A stretch of DNA of 46,532 nucleotides, taken from positions 1 to 46,532 of the forward strand of contig WQRQ01000008.1 of NCBI GenBank assembly GCA_009786685.1, read 5' to 3'. This stretch comes from Defluviitaleaceae bacterium. Lineage in GTDB: Bacteria > Bacillota > Clostridia > Lachnospirales > WQUN01. Shown one piece after another: positions 32,215 to 40,344 of this stretch. The notes under the pieces are model-generated. The model saw only the letters and a program-made list of their open reading frames with translations. It ran no database searches and had not been told where the DNA came from. The translations under genes were made by a program, and so were the position numbers. The first letter of the stretch is position 1. Every line of letters begins with the position of its first letter.

Positions 32215-33495
32215 ATGAAAATTATCGACATGGTAAACGGAAAGTTTTCCGGAGTATCAGCACCGCCACCGCAGAAGGCGGCAAACACAGCATTTGACAC
32301 ATTTTTGGCAGAAGCGGGAAGAAATTTAGGCCAAATGGATGAAGGTTTAAACCAAGGCCGTACCCGTGACGACGCCCCACGCAGCCGCAGAAACGAAGAC
32401 TCCCGACGCGAAGGCCAACACATGCGCCGCCGAGAAGCCCCGCAGCCTACCGAGGACGCAACCGCCACAGCAGGCACAGCCGTAGTGCAGGAGCAGCAAA
32501 ATGCAACGGAGCCTACCGATTCTTATGATGCAGCGGTAGACGAGGCCGAGGTAACAGAAAAAGTGGCCGAAGTAATGCAAGTCCCTGTAGAAGAAGTAAT
32601 GGAGTGGCTGGACGAGGCAGACCTTCGACCAAATGGCCTAAATGAGCCGCAGGCAGTAGCAAAAATGCTGCAATACGCGCTGGACGCCGAGAGTGCTGCG
32701 GAGCTGCTTACCGACGAAAAATTCCCGTCAGCCTACAAAGCCGTTAACGAGGCGATGGCCGCGATAGTGGCAGAAGCCAAGACAAAAGCGGGAGCAAAGC
32801 TAACCGAAGAAACGGTTAACAAGCTTGCGGAAGTAGTAGAAGACGCCGAAGTAACAACCGAGGATGGCGAAGTTGTAGTAACCACATCTTTAAGACGCGA
32901 GGCCAACGACAATCAACAGGCCGCAACATCGGAAGAATCCGTAACCGACGCAGAAGTTAAAGATGTAAATGTCTTCACCGAAGAAGAGGCCATGGTAAAC
33001 GAAACGCAAATTCAAGGCCCGGCAATGAATATCGAAGCCGCAGCCACCCGCGCAGAAACAGTGGCACGCGCCGCAGCACCGCCGCCGGTTAACACATCAA
33101 ACGTAATCGAGCAGATTATGAATCAGGTAAAGGTGCAAACATCGGGCGGGCAGTTTACGGAAATGCGGCTTACGCTCCGACCGGAATCCCTTGGCGACAT
33201 CATTCTTCGCGTTGTCACGCAAAACGGAATCGTCATGGCGCAATTCGAAGCAGAAAACCAGCGCGTAAAAGAAGCACTGGAAGCAAACATGAATCAACTC
33301 CGCAACGCCTTGGAAGAAGCGGGAATAAAATTCTCGGAGCTATCGGTATCGGTAGGGCAGGATGAAAACGAACGCATGAATCAGTTTAACAAAGCCCGCC
33401 AAGAAAGCCGCCACCGCGCAGATTCCATCGAGGACGCTGCCGACGACCAACCGGAAGTTTCTCTCCACAACGGCGTGATAGACGTCACGGCGTAA
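32215..33495 (+). CDS. fliK: Flagellar hook-length control protein FliK
   Basis: About 426 residues. A long disordered, Ala/Glu/Thr/Gln-rich N-terminal part (about 1-290) acts as the molecular ruler in this family. The C-terminal substrate-switching domain shows the conserved pattern MRLTLRPESLGDIILRVV and AQFEAENQRVKEALEANMNQLRNALEEAGI. The ATG at 32215, with GGAGG 6 bases upstream, is preferred over an upstream in-frame ATG at 32197. Confidence 0.88.
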   Translation: MKIIDMVNGKFSGVSAPPPQKAANTAFDTFLAEAGRNLGQMDEGLNQGRTRDDAPRSRRNEDSRREGQHMRRREAPQPTEDATATAGTAVVQEQQNATEPTDSYDAAVDEAEVTEKVAEVMQVPVEEVMEWLDEADLRPNGLNEPQAVAKMLQYALDAESAAELLTDEKFPSAYKAVNEAMAAIVAEAKTKAGAKLTEETVNKLAEVVEDAEVTTEDGEVVVTTSLRREANDNQQAATSEESVTDAEVKDVNVFTEEEAMVNETQIQGPAMNIEAAATRAETVARAAAPPPVNTSNVIEQIMNQVKVQTSGGQFTEMRLTLRPESLGDIILRVVTQNGIVMAQFEAENQRVKEALEANMNQLRNALEEAGIKFSELSVSVGQDENERMNQFNKARQESRHRADSIEDAADDQPEVSLHNGVIDVTA

Positions 33496-33522
33496 TATCC
33501 CTAACGAAAGGAGAAATGTTTT

Positions 33523-34524
33523 ATGGCAAACAATTTTTTCGGAATCAACACCATCCCGGAAAATCAGGCAAACTGGGCAACCACAACACGGGAACCCAAC
33601 CAAGACCTCGACCGCCAAGCCTTCCTAAACCTGCTAATCACACAGCTACGCCACCAGGACCCGCTAAACCCCATGGACGACCGCGACTTTATAGCACAAA
33701 TGGCACAGTTTTCCGCGCTGGAGCAAATGGTTAACCTTAACGCCACATTCGAGCGCACGCAGGCCTTTGGCATGATTGGCAAGGTTGTAGACGCTGTTTT
33801 CACATGCCCGACATCCAATGAGCGCGTGGAAATCGAAGGCGGACTTATTACTTCTGTAATACGCAACGGGCAAAGCGTTCTGCTTGCTGTACAAAATGGC
33901 GACAGTATCGTAGACGTACCCTTTGACGCCGTTACCGAGGTATCCGAGGACTTCTTCCTGTCTCACCAATTGCACGCGATTTTCAGCCAGGTACAAGGGC
34001 AACGCGCCTCAGAGCTTATCGGCAAATATGTACAAGGCTTTGCATTGATTGGCGATGATATGGAGTTTGTAGAGGGCAGGGTGGACTTTGTAAACATGCA
34101 GGGCGATGTGGCTATCTTAGTCATAGGCAATCGGCAGCTTGTATTCCCACGGGACGTGTTCTCGGCCGCTACAGAAAAACGCATTCTCGGCTCATCGCAT
34201 TTTACGCATGGTGACGAGGTAGTTGGTGTAGACGTGGTACGACGCAATAATAACCACTTCCTGTACCTGATGTTTGACAACAACAGCCGTATAAACATCC
34301 AAAACATCAGCCATGTATCCGACGCACTTACCTATGTTGGTAATGTCATCAACACCACCAGTGTATCGGGCGTAGTAGAATCCATCACAATGCGTATGGG
34401 CGCACCCTTCTTAAATGTACGTGTAGAAGGCAGAGACGACCTCGTACAAGTTGACTTCCTGGGCTACCTGGCAGAGCGCACGGGACAAGAAGTAGAGTCG
34501 GTGGACGGTGATGATGATGATTAA
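33523..34524 (+). CDS. flgD: Flagellar hook assembly protein FlgD, with extra C-terminal modules
   Basis: 333 residues. The N-terminal region is typical of FlgD (LDRQAFLNLLITQLRHQDPLNPMDDRDFIAQMAQFSALEQMVNL, about 29-74), the hook-capping part. Instead of the usual single C-terminal block, about three small beta-rich stretches follow (about 78-145, 155-215, 225-320), sharing a hydrophobic-Gly pattern such as MIGKVVDAV and LIGKYVQGF. FlgD is commonly 220-260 residues, so this is longer. GGAG is 9 bases before the ATG. It ends in an Asp-rich tail that overlaps the next gene. Confidence 0.9.
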   Translation: MANNFFGINTIPENQANWATTTREPNQDLDRQAFLNLLITQLRHQDPLNPMDDRDFIAQMAQFSALEQMVNLNATFERTQAFGMIGKVVDAVFTCPTSNERVEIEGGLITSVIRNGQSVLLAVQNGDSIVDVPFDAVTEVSEDFFLSHQLHAIFSQVQGQRASELIGKYVQGFALIGDDMEFVEGRVDFVNMQGDVAILVIGNRQLVFPRDVFSAATEKRILGSSHFTHGDEVVGVDVVRRNNNHFLYLMFDNNSRINIQNISHVSDALTYVGNVINTTSVSGVVESITMRMGAPFLNVRVEGRDDLVQVDFLGYLAERTGQEVESVDGDDDD

Positions 34525-34867
34525 CAACATGCATCTCGCAAAAGTGGCAGGCTTACAGCAGCTTGAGACCCACCGTAAGCCGGAAGCCATAAAGCCTCAG
34601 CCTTCCGTAAGCTTCCGCGATATATTATTTTCCAAGCACGCGGCACTTCGTTTGGATGATAGAAATATCAACCTCACGGGCGAGCAAATGGAACGTATCA
34701 CGGACGGCATTGGCAAGGCAGAGCAAAAAGGTATACGCGATTCACTTGTACTGGTAGACGACGTAGCCCTCGTGGTTAACGTAAAAAGCCGTACCGTGAT
34801 AACCGCAGTAAACCAAGTAACAAACGAAGGCATTTTTAACAATATCGACGGTGCTGTAATCGTGTAA
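34511..34867 (+). CDS. Flagellar operon protein of the flg_new type (TIGR02530)
   Basis: About 118 residues. The central and C-terminal parts show the family's pattern (SFRDILFSKHAALRLDDRNINLTGEQMERI, then SLVLVDDVALVVNVKSRTVITAV). It sits between flgD and flgE, its usual place in Firmicutes. Its exact role is unknown; similarity to a negative regulator of flagellin or hook components has been proposed only by context. The start is ambiguous among ATG codons at 34511-34517, all overlapping the end of flgD. Confidence 0.85.
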   Translation: MMMINNMHLAKVAGLQQLETHRKPEAIKPQPSVSFRDILFSKHAALRLDDRNINLTGEQMERITDGIGKAEQKGIRDSLVLVDDVALVVNVKSRTVITAVNQVTNEGIFNNIDGAVIV

Positions 34868-34961
34868 ATAAGTTGGACCCGATTTTGGGGGACTTAAAAT
34901 CTCCGATTGACAGACGAGATTAAACTATTACAGCTTGACAACCTTTAAGGGGGCTAACCAT

Positions 34962-36692
34962 ATGATGCGTTCAATGTTCTCCGGTGTATCATCATTGAGA
35001 GTACACCAAACAAGAATGGACGTAATTGCGAATAACATCGCTAACGTAAACACAGACGGTTTTAAGGCGTCCCGCGCAACCTTTGCGGACTCTTTTTACC
35101 AAAACCTGCAAGGAGCTTCCGGGCCGGACCCCGCCTTCGGGCGAAGCGGTCGTAACCCGCAACAGGTAGGCTTGGGGCTTAACCTTGCTTCGATAGACAA
35201 TCTTATGCACCAAGGAATAGCTCGTCGTACAGATAATGCACTGGACGTAGCTATCGAAGGCGGCGGATTCTTTATAGTGCGCGACCGTGGCGGTGCAAAC
35301 ATGTTTACACGTGCAGGCCGCATAGAGCGCGACGCACACTGGAACCTGCACATCGGCGGCAACATGCTCATGGGCTGGAGTACCATACCCGACGCAAATA
35401 CACCCGGCGGCCATGCCGTAGACCGCGGCTTGCTTGTGCCGTTGGCAATCACAGGCGATAAACGCCAAATGCCGTCCGAGCCGACCACACTGATTAACAT
35501 TGAGGGTAATCTTCGTACGACGCAGCTTTCTTACAATGCTGCCACGGGAGAGCATTACAGGATGTTCCCCAAAACGATTTACGACAGCCTTGGTAACCCA
35601 TATGTTGTAAATGTACGCATGGTTTACCATCAGCAATTTTCCGAGGCCTCGGATTCTCCGCATTCTTATTGGACAATGGAGTTTCCGACAGTGTATGTAA
35701 ACATGGACCCGGCTACCGGGTCGGTGGACCGTACCGCTACAGGAGATATTGATTTTAGAGAAACACTGCCTACACCTGCCCCTGCCGGCAACTGGGTTCC
35801 GGTTGTCAGGGCATTCTTGGAAGGCGATACCAGAAACCCGTCATTTATATCAATATGCTTGCTCGGCGGAGCCGGAACAATGGCATCCGGCGGACGTGAC
35901 GACTTTGTTAGGAATGCGCAAACATCTATGACGGTGGCATTCGATTCCAATGGTAACTTTGTGGGAATGGGACTTACTACTCAGGCGGCCGTAGCAGGCC
36001 CGCCTGCTGTACCTGCCGGCAGCCCCATAGCCTTCCTTTCTTCGGCGCAGGCAGCACCGGCTTTGGGCATGGGTGCGATAGACCCCACCGCCACCACAGG
36101 GCCTACATGGGTGCGCGGAAATGTGTTCCAAGCTAATATAGTACCCATTGCAGGTGTTGCGCCTGCTGCGACGCTGGGCTATACCGCAGGCAGCACATCC
36201 TACTACCATCCCGGCCCAACAACTACTCCTCCTATAGATACCGTCGTAACACGGGTAGGTCATCTTACCTTCAACTTCCAAGGCCTTGGCCAGCGTGGTA
36301 CAGAAAATACCACAATCCGCGCACTTATGCAGGATGGCGGCGGCCCCGGTAGGCTTGAGGATATTATGATAGGCGCGGACGGCACGATTAGAGGACGCTT
36401 CTCTAACGGTCGCGACCGTGTGCTTGGGCAAATACCGCTTGCTTTCTTTGATAACCCTGCGGGTTTGGAGCGTGCGGGCAACAGCTTGTGGCGTGAGACA
36501 GCAAACTCCGGCCCCTTCGACGGCGTAGGTCTCATCGGCGCAATGATAGGCGGCGCATTGGAAGGCTCAAATGTAGACCTCGCAAACGAGTTTACCGACA
36601 TGATAACGACACAGCGTGGCTTCCAGGCAGCCTCACGTACCATCACCGTATCCGACGAAATGTTGCAGGAACTTGTAAACCTCAGAAGGTAA
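34962..36692 (+). CDS. flgE: Flagellar hook protein FlgE
   Basis: 576 residues. N-terminus MRSMFSGVSSLRVHQTRMDVIANNIANVNTDGFKASRATF and C-terminus GSNVDLANEFTDMITTQRGFQAASRTITVSDEMLQELV are canonical. The middle contains an Ala/Pro/Gly/Thr-rich variable stretch (about 330-440) that would be surface-exposed on the hook. The ATG at 34962, with AAGGGGG 8 bases upstream, is chosen; an ATG at 34935 is also in frame. The 94 bases before it contain no recognisable promoter. Confidence 0.95.
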   Translation: MMRSMFSGVSSLRVHQTRMDVIANNIANVNTDGFKASRATFADSFYQNLQGASGPDPAFGRSGRNPQQVGLGLNLASIDNLMHQGIARRTDNALDVAIEGGGFFIVRDRGGANMFTRAGRIERDAHWNLHIGGNMLMGWSTIPDANTPGGHAVDRGLLVPLAITGDKRQMPSEPTTLINIEGNLRTTQLSYNAATGEHYRMFPKTIYDSLGNPYVVNVRMVYHQQFSEASDSPHSYWTMEFPTVYVNMDPATGSVDRTATGDIDFRETLPTPAPAGNWVPVVRAFLEGDTRNPSFISICLLGGAGTMASGGRDDFVRNAQTSMTVAFDSNGNFVGMGLTTQAAVAGPPAVPAGSPIAFLSSAQAAPALGMGAIDPTATTGPTWVRGNVFQANIVPIAGVAPAATLGYTAGSTSYYHPGPTTTPPIDTVVTRVGHLTFNFQGLGQRGTENTTIRALMQDGGGPGRLEDIMIGADGTIRGRFSNGRDRVLGQIPLAFFDNPAGLERAGNSLWRETANSGPFDGVGLIGAMIGGALEGSNVDLANEFTDMITTQRGFQAASRTITVSDEMLQELVNLRR

Positions 36693-36703
36693 TATTTAAC
36701 AAA

Positions 36704-36749
36704 ACGCGGGTTGGAAGATGTAAAATCTAACCAATCCGCGTATTTTTTT
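36704..36749 (+). terminator. Intrinsic terminator after flgE
   Basis: ACGCGGGTTGG (36704-36714) pairs with CCAATCCGCGT (36731-36741) as an 11-bp stem with one G-U pair. Four more inner pairs (AGAT/ATCT) follow a mismatch, and a run of T residues lies from 36743. It should reduce transcription into the motA region. Confidence 0.85.
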
Positions 36750-36791
36750 ATACTTTTTTCTGTATTTTCTATAAAAAAAAACGAAAAAATG

Positions 36792-36820
36792 TTGAATGTA
36801 TTAGTTTCTTATGATATGCT
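36792..36820 (+). promoter_or_regulatory. Internal promoter of the flbD-motA-motB unit
   Basis: TTGAAT (36792-36797) and TATGCT (36815-36820) are 17 bases apart, 35 bases before the flbD start. Together with the terminator just upstream, it separates the hook-basal-body genes from the stator and switch genes. Confidence 0.65.
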
Positions 36821-36854
36821 TGTCGGGAATTATCTCTGAGGGGGGCTACTTAGC

Positions 36855-37052
36855 GTGATTACGGTTACTAAAATCAACGATAGGGACATAATTGTCAATT
36901 GTGACCTCATAGAATTAATAGAATCCACACCTGATACGACAATCACTACCACTACGGGCAAAAAAATCATTTTGCGCGATAGTGTTGACCAGGTATTGGA
37001 AAAAGTAGTTGCATACAAAGGAAGAATAAATAGGGTAAAGGCTGCTGAATAA
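36855..37052 (+). CDS. flbD: FlbD family protein
   Basis: 65 residues of the FlbD family (MITVTKINDRDIIVNCDLIELIESTPDTTI ...), a small protein found between flgE and motA in many Firmicutes and spirochaetes; its role is not well defined. The GTG start has a GAGGGGGGC site about 10 bases upstream. Confidence 0.9.
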   Translation: MITVTKINDRDIIVNCDLIELIESTPDTTITTTTGKKIILRDSVDQVLEKVVAYKGRINRVKAAE

Positions 37053-37072
37053 CCAATGAGGGGTTGTCTAAA

Positions 37073-37894
37073 TTGGAATTAGGTTCACTTGTAGGTCTTG
37101 TATTAGCTGTAGTGTTTATTATTTTGGCTATACTGATGACCGCAGACTTTGATGTTGCGGGCATTGCGGCGTTTGGTGACGCCGGCTCTGTTATGGTTGT
37201 TGTTGGTGGTACTATCGCTTCCGGTCTTATAGGTGTTAAGCTAAAAAACTTTATAGGGTCTCTTAAAGCTGCCGCCGTTATTTTTAAACCCCCGGCACTT
37301 GACCCCGCTTCTGCCATTGATACGGTAGTTCGCCTTGCAAACACCGCACGTAAAGAGGGTGTTCTTGCATTGGAAGAATCTGCTGCAAATATGGACGACG
37401 TTTTCTTAAAAAAAGGCATAATGCTCATCGTAGACGGTACTGACCCCGAGCTTGTTAAAGGCATAATGGAAACAGAGCTGGGCTATACTGACGAAAGGCA
37501 CGAGAACATAGCGGGCTTTTACAGTGCGCTTGCTACTTACGCGCCGTCGTGGGGCATGATTGGTACGATGATAGGTCTGGTACTTATGTTAGGTGACTTG
37601 GACGACCCCGACGCGCTTGGGCCGATGATGGCCATTGCGCTTATTACGACGTTCTACGGCTGTATTTTGGCCAATGTTTTGTTTAACCCCATTGCTTCCA
37701 AGCTAAAAGATATAAGCAAAGAAGAAATCCTGTATCGCACAGTTATGGTAGAGGGAATGCTATCGATACAAGCGGGCGAAAACCCTCGTATTATCGAAGA
37801 AAAGCTTAAATCATTCCTGGCACCCGCGTTGCGTGGCGGCGTAGGTGCAAGTGGTGGCGGCGGCTCCGGAGGCGGCGGAGGAGGAGAAGAGTAA
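37073..37894 (+). CDS. motA: Flagellar stator protein MotA
   Basis: About 273 residues with four membrane helices. Helices 3 and 4 carry the MotA pattern APSWGMIGTMIGLVLML, with the conserved proline of the ion channel. The cytoplasmic loop between helices 2 and 3 has the charged residues that contact FliG. The C-terminal tail is a Gly/Ser run (GASGGGGSGGGGGGEE), which is unusual. A TTG at 37073 is preferred because GAGG is 11 bases upstream; the TTG at 37064 directly abuts that site. Confidence 0.93.
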   Translation: MELGSLVGLVLAVVFIILAILMTADFDVAGIAAFGDAGSVMVVVGGTIASGLIGVKLKNFIGSLKAAAVIFKPPALDPASAIDTVVRLANTARKEGVLALEESAANMDDVFLKKGIMLIVDGTDPELVKGIMETELGYTDERHENIAGFYSALATYAPSWGMIGTMIGLVLMLGDLDDPDALGPMMAIALITTFYGCILANVLFNPIASKLKDISKEEILYRTVMVEGMLSIQAGENPRIIEEKLKSFLAPALRGGVGASGGGGSGGGGGGEE

Positions 37895-37896
37895 CG

Positions 37897-38772
37897 ATGA
37901 ATAAAAACAAGCCAAAAGACGACCCCAACAAGGTACTGCCGGGGTGGATGGCAAGTTACGCAGACATGTTTACCGTGTTGATGGCTTTCTTCGTTTTGCT
38001 CTTTGCTATGTCGCAAATAGACGAGGATTTGTTTGAGCGGTTTATAGTAAGCTTTAACCCCGCGAGGGCGGAGGATTTTAGTCCGATGCACGGTCGGCAA
38101 GGCGATGTTTTTGCACAAATGGGCGAAGGCATAATGCCGGAAGTAGTACCCCCGCCCGAGCCGGGCGCAACAGGTGACGAGGAAGGCCAAGGCGAAGCAG
38201 ACCCCGAAGGCGCAGGCGGCAGAGAGCACGAAGGCGACGCCGTAGGCGACATGATGAACACCTTCCGCACCTATATGGCAGAAAACCTGCCGAGCGACGA
38301 CCAAGACCGCCAATTTGAAATAGATGTAACAGAAGGTGAAAACTATATCCGCATAGATATAGGTGAGCATGACGGGGTGTTTTTCAACTCCGGGCAAGCA
38401 AGGCTTACACCTTCGGGCATAAATGTCCTTAACTATCTCGGTCCCATGTTGGCAAACTTTGCGTCTACCGGACACGGCATTATCATAGAAGGACACACTG
38501 ACGACAGGCCGATAAATACGGCGGCATTTCCCAGTAATATTACACTGTCGGGTGCGCGGGCTTCTTCTGCCGTTGAACATTTGACCACTCATTTTGATAT
38601 ACCCTTCAACATGATTGCGGGTATTGGCAGGGGCGAGCATTTCCCCGTAGCGACAAACGAAACGGAAGCCGGTCGCGCAGCAAACCGCAGAGTAGAGATA
38701 AAAGTATTTACCTCGCAAACCACAGAAGGTGGCCCCGTAAGCGGTTGGTTCCAAATCCCGGGTACGCGATAG
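37897..38772 (+). CDS. motB: Flagellar stator protein MotB
   Basis: 291 residues. One helix contains the ion-binding Asp23 (GWMASYADMFTVLMAFFVLL). A Glu/Gly-rich linker (about 85-115) follows, and then the OmpA-like peptidoglycan-binding domain (GIIIEGHTDDRPINT, LSGARASSAVEHL, AANRRVEIKV). With MotA it forms the torque-generating stator. Whether it is H+- or Na+-driven cannot be settled from the sequence. It starts 2 bases after motA. Confidence 0.96.
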   Translation: MNKNKPKDDPNKVLPGWMASYADMFTVLMAFFVLLFAMSQIDEDLFERFIVSFNPARAEDFSPMHGRQGDVFAQMGEGIMPEVVPPPEPGATGDEEGQGEADPEGAGGREHEGDAVGDMMNTFRTYMAENLPSDDQDRQFEIDVTEGENYIRIDIGEHDGVFFNSGQARLTPSGINVLNYLGPMLANFASTGHGIIIEGHTDDRPINTAAFPSNITLSGARASSAVEHLTTHFDIPFNMIAGIGRGEHFPVATNETEAGRAANRRVEIKVFTSQTTEGGPVSGWFQIPGTR

Positions 38773-38832
38773 ACCTTTCTAAATACAAGTAAAGTACCGC
38801 GTAAAAGGCGTGCGGTGTTTCAGGAGGCTTTA

Positions 38833-39336
38833 ATGGACAAGAGCAAGTTGATGATGATAATAATAATCGCTCTCTTGGTTTTATTATTGGGGACGGTAAT
38901 AGGGGTGGGCGTTTATTTGATAAGCCTGTCTAACGATGATGCCGCTCATTTTAACGAGCCGCAAAGAGTAGAGGTTACTCACGATTTAACACCGAGCGAC
39001 ATGGTGTTTATATCCCTCGGAGAAATGACGGCAAACCTTGCGCTTGGGCCAAACAACAGATCCGATAACGCATGGTTGGAGGTTTCCGTAGGCCTTAATG
39101 CCACGATAGAAGAGGCAGAACTGGAAGAATTTTACGGTGTAGTAACCCGCGGTATCCCCGTGGCGCGTGCAGAGGTATTTAACGTATTTGTTACCCGCAC
39201 ATACGAAGAACTAAGAACTCTCGAAGGAAGACAAGCAACAGAAGAAATAATAAAATATCGTTTGCAAGAAGTTTTTGCTTCTAATTTAATAGTAGACGTG
39301 AGCTTTTCTAACTTTAACGCAGTGAGAGGCAGGTGA
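38833..39336 (+). CDS. fliL: Flagellar basal-body protein FliL
   Basis: 167 residues with one N-terminal helix (about 6-28) and a periplasmic-type domain with the FliL pattern (FISLGEMTANLA, AWLEVSVGLNATIEEAELEEF, IKYRLQEVFASNLI). FliL associates with the stator and increases torque. AGGAGG is 5 bases before the ATG; an upstream GTG at 38815 is ignored. Confidence 0.92.
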   Translation: MDKSKLMMIIIIALLVLLLGTVIGVGVYLISLSNDDAAHFNEPQRVEVTHDLTPSDMVFISLGEMTANLALGPNNRSDNAWLEVSVGLNATIEEAELEEFYGVVTRGIPVARAEVFNVFVTRTYEELRTLEGRQATEEIIKYRLQEVFASNLIVDVSFSNFNAVRGR

Positions 39337-39342
39337 GCTTAA

Positions 39343-40344
39343 ATGGGTGATATCCTTTCACAATCCGAGATAGATGCGTTATTAAATCAGATGATATCCG
39401 GCGGAGACGACGGCGGCGGCGAGATTGTAGCTCCTGCGTCCAAGTCTAAGGATGCCCGCCCATACGACTTTGCCAACCCGTCAAAATTTAACAGGGAGCA
39501 ACTGCGTACTCTGGAAAATATTTTTGACAACTTTGCGCGCAGCACATCCTCCTTTCTTACGGGATACCTGCGCACCGCAGCGCATTTGGAAGTATCAAGC
39601 TCCGAAGAAATTATGTACCGCGACTTTAATGTTGCACTCGCCAACCCCGTTATACTTTCCATGATAGAGCTTTCGCCGCTAAAAGGCACGGTTATCTGCG
39701 ACATGAGCAGTAACGTAGGCTACGCAATCATCGACAGAATCCTCGGTGGCCCGGGCTTTGGCATCAGCAAGATGAGAGATTTTTCGGAAATAGAAAAAAT
39801 CCTGCTGGAACGTGTAATGCTGCAAATCCTAAGCTTTCTGCCCGAGCCGTGGGAGGGCGTGCTGCCCATACGACCGCGCTTGGAAAAAATAGAAACTAAC
39901 ACGCAGTTTGCGCAGATTATCTCACCTACGGACAAAGTAGCCCTGATAGTACTCACCATAAAGGTGGGTACGTCAGAAGGAAATATTTCCTTCTGTTTAC
40001 CCCATAGGGTACTTGAGCCAATCGTTGACAGGCTGTATACTCGTTTCTGGTACGGGCAAAAAGAAGAAGAAAACAAAGAAATGTACCGCGAGCGGCTGGA
40101 AATAGAACTGGAACGCGCAAAAATCCCCGTTTCCGTACAGGTAGGCAAATCCAGGATTAACGTAAATGAGTTTATCAACCTGCAAGTGGGCGACATAATT
40201 CCGCTGGACTCATATGTAAATACCGATGTGGAAGTATTAATAGGCAAAATGCACAAATTTTATGCAAAACCCGGTATAAGCCGCGGAAAGTTTGCGGTAC
40301 AAATCACGGACTTGATTGAGAAGGAGGAAACGAATAATGGGTGA
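39343..40344 (+). CDS. fliM: Flagellar motor switch protein FliM
   Basis: 333 residues. The N-terminal CheY-binding peptide (ILSQSEIDALLNQM at about 4-17) is followed by a Gly/Asp linker. The CheC-like middle domain (SKFNREQLRTLENIFDNFARS; GGPGFGISKMRDFSEIEKILLERV) precedes the C-terminal SpoA domain (VGKSRINVNEFINLQVGDIIPLD). It joins FliG to FliN/FliY in the C-ring. Confidence 0.97.
   Translation: MGDILSQSEIDALLNQMISGGDDGGGEIVAPASKSKDARPYDFANPSKFNREQLRTLENIFDNFARSTSSFLTGYLRTAAHLEVSSSEEIMYRDFNVALANPVILSMIELSPLKGTVICDMSSNVGYAIIDRILGGPGFGISKMRDFSEIEKILLERVMLQILSFLPEPWEGVLPIRPRLEKIETNTQFAQIISPTDKVALIVLTIKVGTSEGNISFCLPHRVLEPIVDRLYTRFWYGQKEEENKEMYRERLEIELERAKIPVSVQVGKSRINVNEFINLQVGDIIPLDSYVNTDVEVLIGKMHKFYAKPGISRGKFAVQITDLIEKEETNNG

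Noticed and set aside
34868-34961. TTGACA at about 34906 upstream of flgE as a promoter
   Set aside because: No acceptable -10 box lies at 16-18 bases; an AATCTC/GAGATT inverted repeat here is too weak to call.
38773-38832. ACCGC/GCGGT inverted repeat between motB and fliL
   Set aside because: Only five pairs with a large loop and no strong T-run; not enough for a terminator.
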